NCBI GenBank assembly: GCA_029204225.1
Contig: MU831938.1
Coordinates: forward strand, 1 to 64,000
Length of the DNA stretch: 64,000 bases
Direction: 5' to 3'
Source of the DNA: Diphasiastrum complanatum
Lineage: Eukaryota; Streptophyta; Lycopodiopsida; Lycopodiales; Lycopodiaceae
In this document: positions 1 to 11,407 of the stretch, in pieces
Numbering within the stretch: the first letter of the stretch is position 1
Layout: every line of letters begins with the position of its first letter
Program-made: the position numbers and the translations under genes
The notes under the pieces: generated by a model
What the model saw: the letters and a program-made list of their open reading frames with translations, nothing else
What the model was told of the DNA's origin: nothing
Database searches by the model: none

Positions 1-1170
1 CTAGCATGCAAATCATGTGCTAAAATAGAACATTGCATTGAATTCATCAATAGATACATTAGGATTTTACATAAAATATATGTTTTAATATGATGGAACA
101 TAAAAAAAAATCAATTCAAAGATCATTGTGGTAGTATTTAATTGTTATAAATTTTATTTTTCTTGAGATTTGACATACAAGACAAAATCATGAGATAAGA
201 AATAGTACATATTATTATTAAACAATAATTTGACAAGTATTTTAAGACTTTATGACATAATATTATGTCAAATCGGTGATGTCATAAAACATTTGGTTAT
301 TAATAATCTAGGTGTCATAGATTTGATATAATTTAATGACATAATTATATGGTCAAATAGAAAAATTTTGCTTTTGTCATGTGGCCTCTTAAATGTTTGC
401 ATGGGGTCATTTAGATTCATGATCAAAAGCGTTTATGTTATATTGAGGACCTTAGTGATATGTGACCTATATGATATATCTTTTTAATTGTTGGTGTGTG
501 ACCTATATAACTTTATATCATAGTAATTAGTTGAAATATCATTTAGCATTGTAATAAAGATGTTGATTAATGGTGTGCTATCTAGTATATGATTGATTGA
601 CATTGTCCAATTGCTTGTCTTTTCTTTTCAATTTGAGGGACATCGTCTTGCATACAAAGCAACCATAGATAGAAAGGGCGGATGCATATTGCTCGTCATG
701 AAAATACCATGGCACACTAGGCCAATCCAAAGATATTTATCCCTAACTAACTCGAGCCAAGTATTAATTAATCAAATGAGTGATTGAGTGGGCAATGAAT
801 CAATTGAGTATATGACTGATTGTTTGATTTTGATCATTCCATCTTGAAAGAAAGATTGAGTGAGATCATCACTCATCTTGGACAAGAGTTCAAACTGAAA
901 GCTGTCGAACATTGACTGCTATGTGGTCTTTAAATTAGTTGAGATAGGCATGCGCGCACTATCTACTGATGTCTAACATTTGTCAATATGGACCTCATTT
1001 TGATTGCTCGTCATGTGTTGCCCCACCCAAGCAATTTTCTTGATAGCAATGTTACTAGAATATTATATTTACGTTAAGCATAAGTAGAATATACATGGAT
1101 TAGATGTTGGCATGTCTTTAACAAATTTTATTATATTTGTTCAGTACATACGGTCTCATAATGATTACTT
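1..1170. other. AT-rich intergenic DNA, no gene seen
   Basis: Very AT-rich sequence with scattered short copies of tgacata and its complement between about 240 and 480. I see no long open frame, no recognisable domain and no RNA gene. A 64-codon open frame at 593-787 has no recognisable feature and is probably chance. Confidence 0.6.
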
Positions 1171-1770
1171 ATGATGTGGTATAGAGTGGCTGGCTACAGT
1201 GTGTATATGTCATCGACGATGTCATCATCATCAGATAGCGATTCATCTCATGATCGCAACATCAGGTATATGTTGTTATTGATATTGACATCAATTGCAC
1301 TTTATTTGTTATTTGAATATGAGTGTATAATTTTTCTTGCAAATTTATTCTTACAATGACATTTGATTGGAATTATGAATTCTAGGGAAATTATTGTACC
1401 CTCCACGTGATTTAGAGAAAGAAAAAAGAATTAGAGCTCTATCACATAAAAAAGGAACAAGCAAGACTAAAGTACAATGAACAACTATTGAATGGTTCAT
1501 CTTCAAGCTCTTCCATCAGTCGACGTAGACCGCCTATTGATCCATCACATGTATGTATATTGATTTATGTCATAATTTTTTTATTTGTAATAGTGATGTA
1601 CTCCGATTTGGTTGAGTATTGTGATACAATATATTGCTCTTTGGAAAGCCAAGACACCACTCCATCACAAATGAAGGTTGCAAATGCACTAAATGTACAA
1701 AGACTATTCTGTCAATTTTTGTCACATGTTACAATTCGTCACATATTAAAATTTGTCAATTTTCACTTGA

Positions 1771-1989
1771 ATGACACTGAAAGAATTTGTGCAATTTGCA
1801 ATTGGATTATTGAACCAGTTTCAACCAGAATATGATGAGAGGATACCATGTGCATGCACACAATGCAAAGGCCTTAGGATTCGAACAAGGAGGATTGTCA
1901 ACGATCATATTTGGGCCAATGGAGTGCACACAGAGAATCCAAGAGTACGAGAGGTAAACTCTTTAAAGTGTTTTTTGGAAATGCTTTAA
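1771..1989 (+). pseudogene. Possible CACTA transposase-associated domain remnant
   Basis: The short open frame reads EFVQFAIG, then PCACTQC, then a basic stretch and IVNDHIWANG. The spacing of a Cys-x-Cys-x2-Cys cluster followed by a His and a Gly resembles the N-terminal transposase-associated domain of plant CACTA (En/Spm) elements, where a CPC-x2-C cluster precedes a conserved HL...G motif. Serine-rich open frames at 1171-1359 and 1488-1835 lie just upstream and may belong to the same decayed element. No transposase catalytic domain and no CACTA ends were found, so this is an inference from a short motif. Confidence 0.35.
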
Positions 1990-2064
1990 TATTTGACCCT
2001 TATGACACTTCAAGTATAGCTTGGCCAATAAATATTGAGCGATAGGATGAGTGCCACGATAATT

Positions 2065-2240
2065 TGAAGTTAATCTCTCACTTGATTCTAAAAGAAAAAA
2101 TCCAAATAGAATAATTAGATGAAGTTAATCTCTCACTTTCTTTTAAAAGAAAAATCCAAATAGAATGATTAGATGTAGTTAATTTCTCACTTGCTTCTAA
2201 AAGAAAAAATCCAAATAGAATGATTAGATGTAGTTAATCT
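2065..2240. repeat. 55-bp tandem repeat, about three copies
   Basis: Units beginning gaagttaatctctcac or gtagttaat recur at 2065, 2121, 2175 and 2230, a period of 54-56 bases. Each contains the words tctaaaagaaaaa and tccaaatagaat. The copies differ by a few substitutions and one or two indels. Confidence 0.85.
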
Positions 2241-2279
2241 TGATTTCCATATCCAATCACCCATAATAGACTCATTCAC

Positions 2280-2280
<1 letters not shown>

Positions 2281-2370
<90 letters not shown>

Positions 2371-2391
2371 AGGAGAGGAGAGAGAGAGAGA
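2281..2391. repeat. (GA)n microsatellite with GGAGA interruptions
   Basis: About 110 bases of GA dinucleotide repeat with several extra G interruptions in its second half. No LINE 3'-end sequence adjoins it, unlike the CT tracts in the introns further along. The long serine/leucine open frame across it is an artefact of the repeat. Confidence 0.95.
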
Positions 2392-2399
2392 GATCATGA

Positions 2400-2841
2400 A
2401 AGAGTTAAAGGTAACCAACACTCCCAGTTCTAGGAAAGTGTGTAGCCCTTGTTTTCTTCCGTTAAAGGCGTGGTTCAAATGTTCTTTGTTGGAAGGTGAG
2501 TTCCACAAAAAAGCCCAAACGTTGCAGGGAGGGAGCATGTGGTGACATTTTGGAGTAGGTTATAATCATGTGGTTTGGGAGTTTTGATTAGCACTCTATA
2601 ATGTTCTCTCTGTTTTTTTCTTCATGTGTGTTTAGGGTGGGTGTGAGTGGGTGTGTGTGTGTGCATGTGTTTGTGTGTTTTGGTGTGTGTGCGTGTGTGT
2701 GCTTCATGCTATTGGTTTATGATTTGTGTTATATATTAATTTATGTTTCATGCTCAAGGCCTAATACTATCAGAGCTTAGGCTCTTATGCTTGGTATCTT
2801 TCGTGATATCAAATTATTCTTCAATTCGAATCAATTTGTTT
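2400..2841. other. Region before copia leader; GT-rich, no gene
   Basis: No coding sequence is recognised. An imperfect GT-rich stretch lies at about 2637-2702. This is where a copia 5' LTR would be expected, upstream of the primer-binding-like site, but it shows no obvious similarity to the 3' LTR start at 8046, so the 5' LTR is probably lost or too diverged to see. Confidence 0.4.
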
Positions 2842-2852
2842 CGGTATCAGAG
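2842..2852 (+). other. Primer-binding-like site of a copia element
   Basis: The word cggtatcagag differs at one base from TGGTATCAGAG, the usual copia primer-binding site complementary to the initiator methionine tRNA. It lies about 70 bases upstream of the gag ATG, as expected for a copia leader. Confidence 0.5.
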
Positions 2853-2920
2853 AATTGATTTCCACAGCACTGTATCTTTTTCTTAACGACAATCGAATCA
2901 TCGACAGTCTAAAGTTCCAG

Positions 2921-3650
2921 ATGGATTCTCAAAGTAAAGTTGGTCTTATCGCAGACAAGCTGAATGGATCCAATTATCATTTATGGAAATTTAAGATGAA
3001 GACCTTGCTAATCACCAACGAGTTGTGGGATGTTGTTACAGGTGTCGAAGTGAAGCCTGAAGATGACACAAATGACTCAAAATGGAAGTCAAAGGATGGT
3101 AAAGCTTTCGCGCTTATTATCCTCAATATATCGGATACTCAGATTCGTCTTGTAGCTAAAGCTAGAACTTCAAAAAAAGTTTGGGACATCCTGAGCTCAC
3201 TATATGATGTGAGAGACGTAACTACTAAGTTACATCTTCAAAGAAAATTCTTCACACTCAAGATGTCGAATAATGATCCTCTTTAGAATCATATTAACCA
3301 GTTTAAGAATCTCTTGTAAGAGATGGTCGTTGTTGGATCAGTCATAGACGATTAAGACACAATTATGACATTGCTTTCAAGTCTGCCCTCTACATATGAG
3401 AACTGGGTGATGATCATCATGACACAGTCAGATTTAACTCTTACTAGAGTTATCACTATGTTGCTACAAGAAGATAATCGAAGAAGTCAAGACACTTTGT
3501 CTACCTCTTCGTCTCATGCTTTGTATGTCAACAAGGGCTCGAAACGATAGAAGCAGAAAAGCTCCAAGTAGTCTACAGTGAATCAGAAACAGACTCAAGG
3601 TCAAGAACAATCATCGAATCCAAATATTCAAGAAGAATGATTCATACAAA
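2921..3650 (+). pseudogene. Ty1/copia gag (UBN2/DUF4219 type), decayed
   Basis: Starting from MDSQSK, the frame reads LNGSNYHLWKFKM, ALIILNISD and KVWDILSSLYDV, the typical order of a copia gag capsid domain (DUF4219 followed by UBN2). A stop at 3284 and further stops near 3317 and 3353 break the frame; matching gag sequence resumes at 3365-3550 (LLSSLPSTYENWV). A lysine/glutamine-rich tail follows, but the zinc knuckle, protease and integrase are missing. The closest relatives in this window are the copia gag at 61869 and the protease fragment at 58621. This is the 5' part of the element whose RT begins at 6669. Confidence 0.85.
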
Positions 3651-3814
3651 TTGCTCAAATGAACAATACAGTAGTGAGACAAAAATTGCACTTTGATTAA
3701 TATCAACAGTGAGTACAATGGCTTAAAGTAATAACTTCAACTTGTTGAGCATGATAACGCTGGCTACAGATAAGTCTGATTGAAAAAGAACACTTACATA
3801 GCTTGATTCAACTA

Positions 3815-3863
<49 letters not shown>
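3815..3863. repeat. (TA)n microsatellite
   Basis: An uninterrupted run of about 24 TA dinucleotides. It sits between the copia gag remnant and the foreign block that replaces protease and integrase, close to the probable insertion boundary. Confidence 0.95.
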
Positions 3864-3867
<4 letters not shown>

Positions 3868-4029
3868 AGTGTTGAGAGACAAATATCTTATAAGCCTTAA
3901 CTGCCATTCACTCCAATTTTGTATATGTACAAAGGTTGGTAACCACCCTTAAGATATTTGTTTGTCCAGCTGTTTTAGGGTTGATGATAAGTTGGCGACG
4001 TCGGTCTGCCAATGTAGCAAAAATTCAAA

Positions 4030-4340
4030 AAACCCGAAGGTGCCTTTAGACTGAAGGCATGTAGATCCCGAAGGTGCCCTTAGACTGAAGGTATGTAAAT
4101 CTCGAAGGTGCCTCTAGAGCGAAGGTAGGGAAAATGCGAAAAAGGCGAAGGTGGTCCTGAAATGGATTCCAAGGCATTCTGGCCACTGTGTCACATTTTT
4201 CGCGAAGGTGTGAAAAAGGTGAAAAAGGCGAAGGTGGTCCTGAAATGGATTCCAAGGCATTCTGGCCACTGTGTCGTATTTTGCGCGAAGGTGCGGAAAA
4301 GGCAAAAAAGACGAAGGTGCCTTAAAAAATGTTTAAGACT
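4030..4340. repeat. CGAAGGT-rich tandem repeats including an 83-bp duplication
   Basis: The heptamer cgaaggt occurs about ten times. Between 4030 and 4130 it sits in a unit of roughly 40 bases (cgaaggtgcc, then tagactgaagg). A longer block starting gaaggtggtcctgaaatgg is present at 4147 and again at 4230, a direct duplication with an 83-base period. It lies immediately upstream of the unrecognised reading frame that starts at 4377. Confidence 0.85.
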
Positions 4341-4376
4341 CTCAAAGGGAAAAATGTGAAGGTCCAAAATATGTAG

Positions 4377-6184
4377 TTGGCCTTCGTTTTCAGGATGCTC
4401 TTGAATGATTTGTTTAAGGCTGAGCATAAGAAATCTAACAATACAAATGTCAATCTTGATGCATACTCGGCGGATGATGTCGGCTATGTTTGGGGAAGAC
4501 ACATGTATAGGGTGGATTCAAGGAATATACGTAGAGCCTCCCTTTTCACCAACCAACGAGCCCTGGACTACTCATTCGTAGAGCAATTGTATGCAGTGTG
4601 CATGCACAATGGCCCACCACCATCATCAATAAATGTGTGCCTAAGACCAATGATGTTCCAAGAAGGAGATGACCCTGTCGTAGTCTTTGATAGCCCTCAA
4701 AAATTCACGACTACCTACCTCGAGTTCAAAAGAAAAGATATGGTGGAGGCAGCCAGCAAATACAAAGAACTCTATCCAATGGACGTGGACACTACCGAGG
4801 ACTCGAGAATGGATGGCTTGTGCAAAAATAGATTTTTGTCACATTGCACATTTGAGCCTATAAATGGCCAACACTTTTGTTGCACATGTAGTGAAATAGC
4901 CACGAGAGACATGAGGCTTGCAAAACAATTATATGATTCTTTATTTGCCTATGTGCACTGTTGTATATGCATATTCAAAGACGAGACGCGTTACATTTTG
5001 GAATCAGACCACTTGAATTTTCAACCACATGCCATGTAGAAGAAAACAACCCTATCTGAGATTATGGAACGTGCACGCGAGATATGGATCTCTTTGGGAT
5101 GACCTGCTTACATCAAAGGAGTGAAGATGGATAATGAGACAAGTAGACGTATGGCCTTGTTCCACCAAGGTCTCCGTGGCATTGTGGGGAGTGTAAACAT
5201 TGGAGCCCTAAACGGCAAATTGCCTTTAAAAACTCTTTACAAAAAGTTTGATGAGTATACTTTAATCATATTTCATTCTAATGAAGTATTCAATAACTTC
5301 TTGGAGGTTATGAAACGTTATGTAGCCGGGCACTTGTCATACGATGAACCAGACTTCACCGTGCATAAAGTGAAGAACATGCCATTGGTTATTCGATGGT
5401 TCAGAGTATTGCGGTTTCTTTCAGATCCGATATGTAATCATGTTCTCAAGAAAGTTTTGGAGGGCGAGTTGTACTTCGGTAAAAGAAACAAAGAAAAATA
5501 TATGGAGGTGGGAGCAACTAACATCGTGAAGGAAATGTCTTCCTTGCACGTTGTCAAATTTTTGATTTCTTTGGATGCTGATTTGCCACGGAATATGGTG
5601 TATGATAAAGATACAATAAAACGGCTGTCCACAACCATTGATAAACAATTTGCCTTTGATTGGATCAGAGCGGTGACAAGTAGTACAAGAAGTATTTCAT
5701 CTAAACTTCAAACTGAAAAACCGCCTACTTTGAGACAATGTGTAGAAAATAAAAGAAAAGCATATGCAAAGCATTCGACAGGTTGACATTGGGAGCACCA
5801 CTAGCACTGTCGGCACTAGTGGATGGCGGTTTTTGTAAAGTGAAGACCTCACAGGGCAATGAAGCGATTTGTTGCGGAGTCGATGAGTCCAATTTTATGG
5901 TTGTTCCTGCATCTGCTTGGGATAGTCCAACATTGTATATATTTGACAATATCGATTCCTTAAGCTCCAACTACATCACATCAATGGTGTGCCACTGTCT
6001 AAAGACCCTAATGGCCAAACATAAAGTTTGTGTCATTGTATTATTTTTGGAGCAAAATATCAAAGAGGGGGTAAAAGGGAGTCTAAAATCAATGCACGAC
6101 ATCAGCTTCTCTATATTTGAAGGTTATTACGAGTTGGCTGCCCCTTTAAAACAAGGTGGCATTTGTGTGCAAAATCTACAATGA
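4377..6184 (+). pseudogene. Unrecognised ~600-codon reading frame inside a copia element
   Basis: I do not recognise this protein. One frame is open from 4377 to 5786 apart from two in-frame stops (TAG at 5037, TGA at 5097), and coding continues after a single frameshift near 5780 to about 6180. Composition looks like a real protein rather than noise: acidic and basic stretches alternate, with a Cys-rich segment (HFCCTCS) and a second Cys pair (CCIC) around residues 165-200 and the hydrophobic run VCVIVLFL near the end. It has no copia, gypsy or LINE motif. A tttcag precedes GATGCTC at 4394, so the true start could be a splice acceptor rather than the 4377 ATG. It sits between copia gag (2921) and copia RT (6669), where protease and integrase should be. 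It could be a captured host gene, or part of another transposon inserted in the copia. Confidence 0.55.
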
Positions 6185-6668
6185 AGATGCACCAAGTGAT
6201 GTGTCCCCTTGTGTGCACAACAAATTGAAATTCTTGACCCTTTGCTTTGGTGATGGAGGAAAACAGGCAAAACACTTTGTTACATGCTCACCCGCACAAA
6301 AAACCAGAGCAAAGCATTGGAAAGGCATCAACAAAATTGTTGATTCTTTTTTTGCCCCTGAATGGTCAGGTTTGCTTGTTTCGCACCATTGTTGAATGTC
6401 ATTCATGATTTTCATATGTTGCATCATGAATGTCTTTTGTTGCTTTATGCTTCATTTGATACCAATATCTATGATTTTGTTCATAACATGGTTAGCTTGT
6501 ACAGGTAGTCCTAGCAAAGGTACCAGATATGTATTTGTAGATCATATTGATGTTATCTACCATTCTTGGTCCATCTGTCTAGTTTGGGTTGCAGTTGTTC
6601 CAGTTCCTGCTGACGATGTCAAATGGTCGTTAAGCAAATGGTAGTATCGACAAAAGAAAAGCTCGACC
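6185..6668. other. Junction between unknown block and copia RT
   Basis: Short open frames continue (6156-6395, 6396-6644) without recognisable motifs. Copia reverse transcriptase similarity begins abruptly at 6669, so the right boundary of the foreign block lies somewhere in this interval. No target-site duplication was identified. Confidence 0.4.
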
Positions 6669-8001
6669 CGTGGCAAGGGGATTTTTACAAATTTCCAATA
6701 TCGACTACTTAGAAACCTTTAGTCCAGTTGTCAAGCACACTTCCATTCAATTGCTACTATCATATGCTGCTGCAGCAGATCTTGAGGTACACCAGATGGA
6801 TGTACAAATGGCATTGCTCAATGGAGTTATCGAGGATCCAGCTAGAAGGATATATCCTCAATGGTCAAGAAGATCAAGTATGAAAGCTCCATAAAGCTTC
6901 GTACAATCTGAAGCAATCATCCACAGCATGGTTTCATCGAATCAACACATTCTTGATTGATCATAGATTTGAACCAAGCTCTACATATTGTAATGTATAT
7001 TTCAAAGCTATCGATAAATTCTTTGTCATCATCACACTCTATGTTGATGATACATTGTTGTCTAGCAACAATATCGGACTGACAAAGGACGCAAAGAGGA
7101 TGCTATCCCAAGAATTTGAGATGACAGATCTTGGAGAGACACATTATTGTCTTGGGATTCAAATCCACAGAGACAGAAGCATAAGACTTCTCTACATCAC
7201 CCAACAAAGATACTTCTACAATTTGCTGACGAAATTCAATTTCATGAATTGCAAGTTTGTACATAATCCCATGGATCCAAGCCTAAAATTATTCAAGGAA
7301 CAATGCCCTCAGACCAACAAGGAGAAGGCCGAAATGAAGGGATATCCATACCAATCAGTCATTAGATCCCTGATGTATGCAATGATCTCTACCAGGCCCA
7401 ATTTTGCATATGCCATCAGTTCCTTGAGCCAATATATGGCCAACCATGGTATGATCCACAAGAAAACTCTTTTCAGAGTAATCAGATATGTACGAGCTAC
7501 TATTGACCTCTACATCTACTATAGTGATGATGATTCATCCAATATCCATACACTTCATGGATATATAGATGCAAATTGGACAGGTAATGTTGACACCAAA
7601 AGATCGACTTATGGACATGTCTTCATGTTTAAGAATGTTCCAATATCTTGGAACATTTGAAAACAAACATCCATTGCAATGTCATCTACAAAATCTGAGT
7701 ACATTACAGCCTCTCAAGCTACTAAAGAGACAATTTGGTTGAGGAATTTATTGTCTGATATTGGTCTCAAACAATCTGTTCCAACAATTATTCAATGCGA
7801 TAATCAGAGTGCTATTACATTATCAATCAATCCTAGATTTCACTCTAGGAGCAAGCACATCGAAATTTAGTACCACAATATCAAGAGCAAAATACTCAAC
7901 AAGGAGGTAAGTTTGAAATTTTGCAAAACCCAATACATGGCAGCTAATATATTTACAAAAGGGTTAAATCCGAAAGCACACAAGAATTTTTGTGTTATTT
8001 A
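6669..8001 (+). pseudogene. Ty1/copia reverse transcriptase and RNase H, decayed
   Basis: Pieces in order are ARGFLQ, ETFSPVVKHTSIQLLL and EVHQMDVQMALLNG (RVT_2 start), then the catalytic ITLYVDDTLL, TDLGETHYCLGIQ, and the RNase H motifs GYIDANWTGN, SSTKSEYITASQ and CDNQSAITL. ANIFTKGL, the usual C-terminal motif of copia polyproteins, ends the domain. Three frame breaks (near 6840-6950, 7660 and 7870) make it non-functional although the YVDD box is intact. It pairs with the gag at 2921 and with the 3' LTR start at 8046. Confidence 0.9.
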
Positions 8002-8036
8002 GAATTTGAAAATCAAGGCATTCAAGGATCCAGATT

Positions 8037-8045
8037 AAGGGAGGG
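8037..8045 (+). other. Polypurine tract of the copia element
   Basis: The run aagggaggg directly precedes TGTTGGATT, the LTR-start-like sequence at 8046. This is the expected position and composition for a copia polypurine tract. Confidence 0.7.
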
Positions 8046-8660
8046 TGTTGGATTTCTATCCTCTCCATCCCTATCTCTCTGCTAATCTAGACCCATTCAC
8101 TGGTTGTTGTAAATACTTGTATAGTCGCATACTCTACAAAAATACACTTGTTTCTTGATAGTCTGCATAAATACAAAGGAATAGATGATATTGTCTTGAT
8201 GACTCAGCTGACACCGACTATTCGGCCTCCTACTCCGACTAGTCACCGACACCGACTGACTTCACCAAATGTTCATATGTCAATATTAACTCCAAAAGTC
8301 AACTTGAACAATCGGCTGCTCGTCAGCACCTTCATCATGACCGTACAGAATCAAATATCGTCTAAAGGCAACTGCCAACAGCACATAATGCCTTAATCCT
8401 TATTGTAAAGTACAAATTAGCTATTCTTTTAATTAGTTAGTCATGTGTATACATATCCAGCGACTTATCAGTTGCTTGGTTAAGCTCCACAGACATTGAA
8501 TTAGCTCAATCGTCTATCAGGTCAATCGAGCATCCAGAGCGCAATTGTGTTGTTCTTTCTCTCTGTTATTACATAGTATTGATTCAGGAAGAACGTCACT
8601 CTGTCTTCATTCAGACTATATTTTTTTCATGACTGAATAATTATTGTTCCAGTAATATAG
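8046..8660 (+). repeat. Probable 3' LTR of the copia element (right end uncertain)
   Basis: The sequence begins TGTTGGATTTC immediately after the polypurine tract. No matching 5' LTR was found in the window, so the right end is a guess. The interval has no other recognised feature; the open frame at 8148-8396 has no motif. Confidence 0.4.
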
Positions 8661-8769
8661 GTCGTGTATGTCATGCTCAATGTTTATTTATTTATGTCCG
8701 GATTGTTTCTTGCTTGCAGATAAGCCCTTTACTGATTTATGCTCCTTCTCCTTTCTGGGTGGTGTTTGC

Positions 8770-9741
8770 TCATCTTCTATTTTTGCTTTTTTTTTTGCTC
8801 CAGTTGTCGCCCCTGAATGCTCTTGCCTCCTTTCTTCTGGGTGTGATCTTCTTTGATGTCCTCATAGCCGGTGTAGATGCCTCTGGCTGTTCATCCTCTT
8901 GAGCACCCGCATCTGGCTCGGCTACATTCTGCAATTGCCTAAGCTCCTTGTCTAGTGGTGGCAAGACTGATTTCAGGTCATGTCGTGGAATCTATGACAG
9001 CATGATGTCAAAAAGAAGGTAACCTAATGTGCTGAAGGTCTGCTTCTTGTTGATTTCTTCATGCAAAAAATTTGTTATCGTGTTGGCCTAGTTGTAGAGT
9101 GTGACTATTTAAACAAGAGATTCTGCCAATAACAAAAAAACCAACACATGAATGTGTTTCACCTTTGACCTCTACGTATGTGTATACTTGGTCAGGTATG
9201 CGCATGCTGCCACCAGATCCTTACGCTTGATGGCTTCTAGCAGATAGCCATCTTTGTTCTTGTATTTGTCCACCGAGGTGTCTAGGAATTTGAGATGTAC
9301 ACAACTCTCTAACTCCTTTAGCTTCTTTGTGGTTTTGATCGGCCCTTCTGAAAATCTGAACTCCATCAAATCCTTGGTGGCCAGAGGAACAACAAATTTA
9401 TGGCTACTGTTCTTTGAAAGGTTGAATGAGAATTTCTTCCAGGTAGGATTGTATCGGTTGTGGGTTGTTGTCATCAGGAAGTGGCTCTGATAATTGTGGG
9501 TCGGAGGGATCTTAAACTCCAGCTTCTGAAAAACTGGTTGTGCATCCGCGTACCATTTTTCCATTTCTTTCATATCCACTAGGGCTAGGCTCATAGGTAC
9601 ATCAATGCTTCCAACCATAAACTCAAATTTAGCAGAAGTAGTCATGTTTATCTCAGCTCGTCTTTGTGCTCTTAGGTCTTGAGGTATTGCAACCCTTCTG
9701 GCACTCTCTCGGTCTGTAGAATCGTGGAGTGCAGTGAGCAA
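8770..9741 (-). CDS. Unrecognised minus-strand open frame, two pieces
   Basis: A 189-codon frame (9741-9172) is open without interruption and continues after stops and a frame change into a charged piece at 8964-8770 (acidic, Gln/Pro/Ala-rich, ending in a lysine-rich KKSKNRR). The main piece has no transposon catalytic motif. It contains IDVPMSLALVDMKEMEKWYADAQPVF, so it is alternately hydrophobic and charged, and it lacks any visible signal peptide or membrane segment. The open length and biased composition suggest a decayed coding sequence, possibly a retroelement gag-like protein or a captured gene, but I cannot assign it. The track start is a TTG, so the true N-terminus probably lies upstream. 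Confidence 0.3.
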
Positions 9742-9904
9742 GTATGATCACAATTAACAAAATAGTGATCTGATTGATCTATTGTGTATATCAGAGTGTT
9801 GAGCATTCCCAAAGATCACCAAAGAGTTGCAAGAGATAGCATTTAGTCGCGCAAAAACTTCTGAGGTACAAGTACATCTGTGAACGGTCATCTTATGTTG
9901 AATC

Positions 9905-10053
9905 GTTTGGCTGATGTGTCCGCTGGTTGATGTGACCTTTGATCAACGTGTCCTTCATGTGACCTTTGGTTGATGTCCTTTGGCTGATGTGACTTTCGGT
10001 TGATGTCCTTCGGCTAATGTGACTTTCGGTTGATGTGCCTTTCAGTTGATGTG
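9905..10053. repeat. Minisatellite, GGTTGATGTGAC-like units
   Basis: Short units of 14-20 bases such as tttcggttgatgtgac, tttggctgatgtgac and ttcggctaatgtgac recur about eight times with variation in length and sequence. No gene overlaps it. Confidence 0.75.
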
Positions 10054-10456
10054 CACACATTCTTCTCATGAGTTGCTAGCCAAATTCGGTTGACATCGCC
10101 GGATTTCTCATTAGCTATGACTGTTGGAGAAACTCGTTTAAGTATGTCTAGAGATAATTCATGAAGCACAAGGATTTCTCCTTGATTCTCCCTTCCTCAG
10201 AACTTTTTGAGATGAGAAGAGCTAATGATGAACTCGAAAATAGAACAGCTAGTGGATTATGAAACAAGAAAAGACCAAAAGTTTGTACAAAGGATATCAA
10301 GGGTTCATGTGGTCATGAAAAAAATTGTCGTAAAATAAGAGGATATGATTTTATACTCTCGGAAAAGCATGGATATGAATTGCTTACGTAAAATCAAGAA
10401 ATTTATTATCTCTTTTCGAAAGAATATATACATATATACAAAAAGAAATCAAACTT
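10054..10456. other. No gene recognised
   Basis: AT-rich sequence between the minisatellite and the old gypsy integrase end. It probably belongs to the 3' region of that minus-strand gypsy element, but no polypurine tract or LTR is evident. Confidence 0.4.
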
Positions 10457-10649
10457 TCATGTTGTATAAAATGTTTTCAATCGAGATCCATTAACAAGAG
10501 TGTCTAATGGGATCTCGTCTAACGTTTCCAGTTCCACAGATCCATTTGTATGAATTTTTGTGATCACATAAGGTCCTTGGCCTTGAATTTTGAGTTTCCC
10601 GGTTTAATCTTTCAAGTTCTATATAGTAGAACTTTATCTCCTTCATTCA
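10457..10649 (-). pseudogene. Old Ty3/gypsy integrase C-terminus, distal half
   Basis: On the minus strand this reads GQGPYVITKIHTNGSVELE, followed by a tail ending in a stop at 10457. The pattern W/Q-GPY-x-I-x-N-G-x-V-x-L is the C-terminal integrase fold of Ty3/gypsy elements. Its upstream half lies at 15322-15385: the frame continues across the intervening gypsy insertion (10650-15321), with the ATTCA target duplicated. Confidence 0.8.
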
Positions 10650-11385
10650 TGTTGGAGGGTTTGTGGATCCCAAGGCAACCCTAACCTAGTTAATAAGTGA
10701 GAGGGATTTGGCACCCTGCGTGTGTAAGCCCAATCCGATGATCACATAGTTATTTGATAATTAGAAAGTCAATTAAAGTTACTTTAGGCCTTTTTGTGAG
10801 ACTTTTAATGTTGCAAGGCCTAAATGTCAAGTTAGTGAATAAAGTTGGGTTTCCCTCCAAATTGGATGGTTCCCACTCTTTTTTAAATTTGAATAGTTAG
10901 GGAGGCAGAAATGGACCAATAGGATTCAGAGGCCAGGTCCTCCTCTCTATTATAAAAAGAGACCAACTCGAGTTTCCTACACATGTACATATCTTCATTT
11001 CAATGAAGCAGATTGGTTCTCTTATGGAATGGATTTATGAATGTCCTTGATCTCTATCACTTTTCCTACATCTCTCATGCTTTTATTGTGTTTTGCTAAT
11101 TGTTGGATCTGATTGTTATTGGGATTGCATGTTTTTATACTTTTTATGAGAGAGAGAGAGAGAGTAAGCTATCTTCATTGTGGATCTAGTGTTAATGGAT
11201 GTAGTGTTAATGCTTAGGGTTAATGGATGTTAGAGTTAGATGTGAATCTTCCATTCATGCTGAAATCTGAACTGTGCTATCGCTCTCATGGAAACGAATC
11301 TACGCATGACAACTAATTTCATCTCTTCGATGCTAGATTGATTAGATCTTGGGTTGAGGATAGGCAAAGAAAGAAAACCACTACA
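10650..11385 (+). repeat. 5' LTR of gypsy element
   Basis: Begins TGTTGGAGGG and ends CCACTACA. It matches 14590-15321 over its length, with scattered substitutions and some small indels. The 5' copy carries about 20 extra bases (caccctgcgtgtgtaagc) that the 3' copy lacks. A TATA-like ctattataaaaag lies near 10957. Confidence 0.93.
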
Positions 11386-11389
11386 ATTT

Positions 11390-11407
11390 TGGCACCGTTG
11401 TCGGGGA
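11390..11407 (+). other. Primer-binding site, tRNA-Asp type
   Basis: TGGCACCGTTGTCGGGGA lies four bases after the 5' LTR. Plant Athila/Tat gypsy elements commonly carry TGGCGCCGTTG-C/T-CGGGGA here; the single A in place of G looks like a C-to-T type change on the other strand. Confidence 0.85.

Noticed and set aside
2281-2391. GA tract as another LINE tail
   Set aside because: The conserved LINE 3'-end sequence is not next to it; same for the tract at 57031-57131.
9905-10053. CRISPR-like array
   Set aside because: Units are adjacent and variable with no regular spacers; eukaryotic context.
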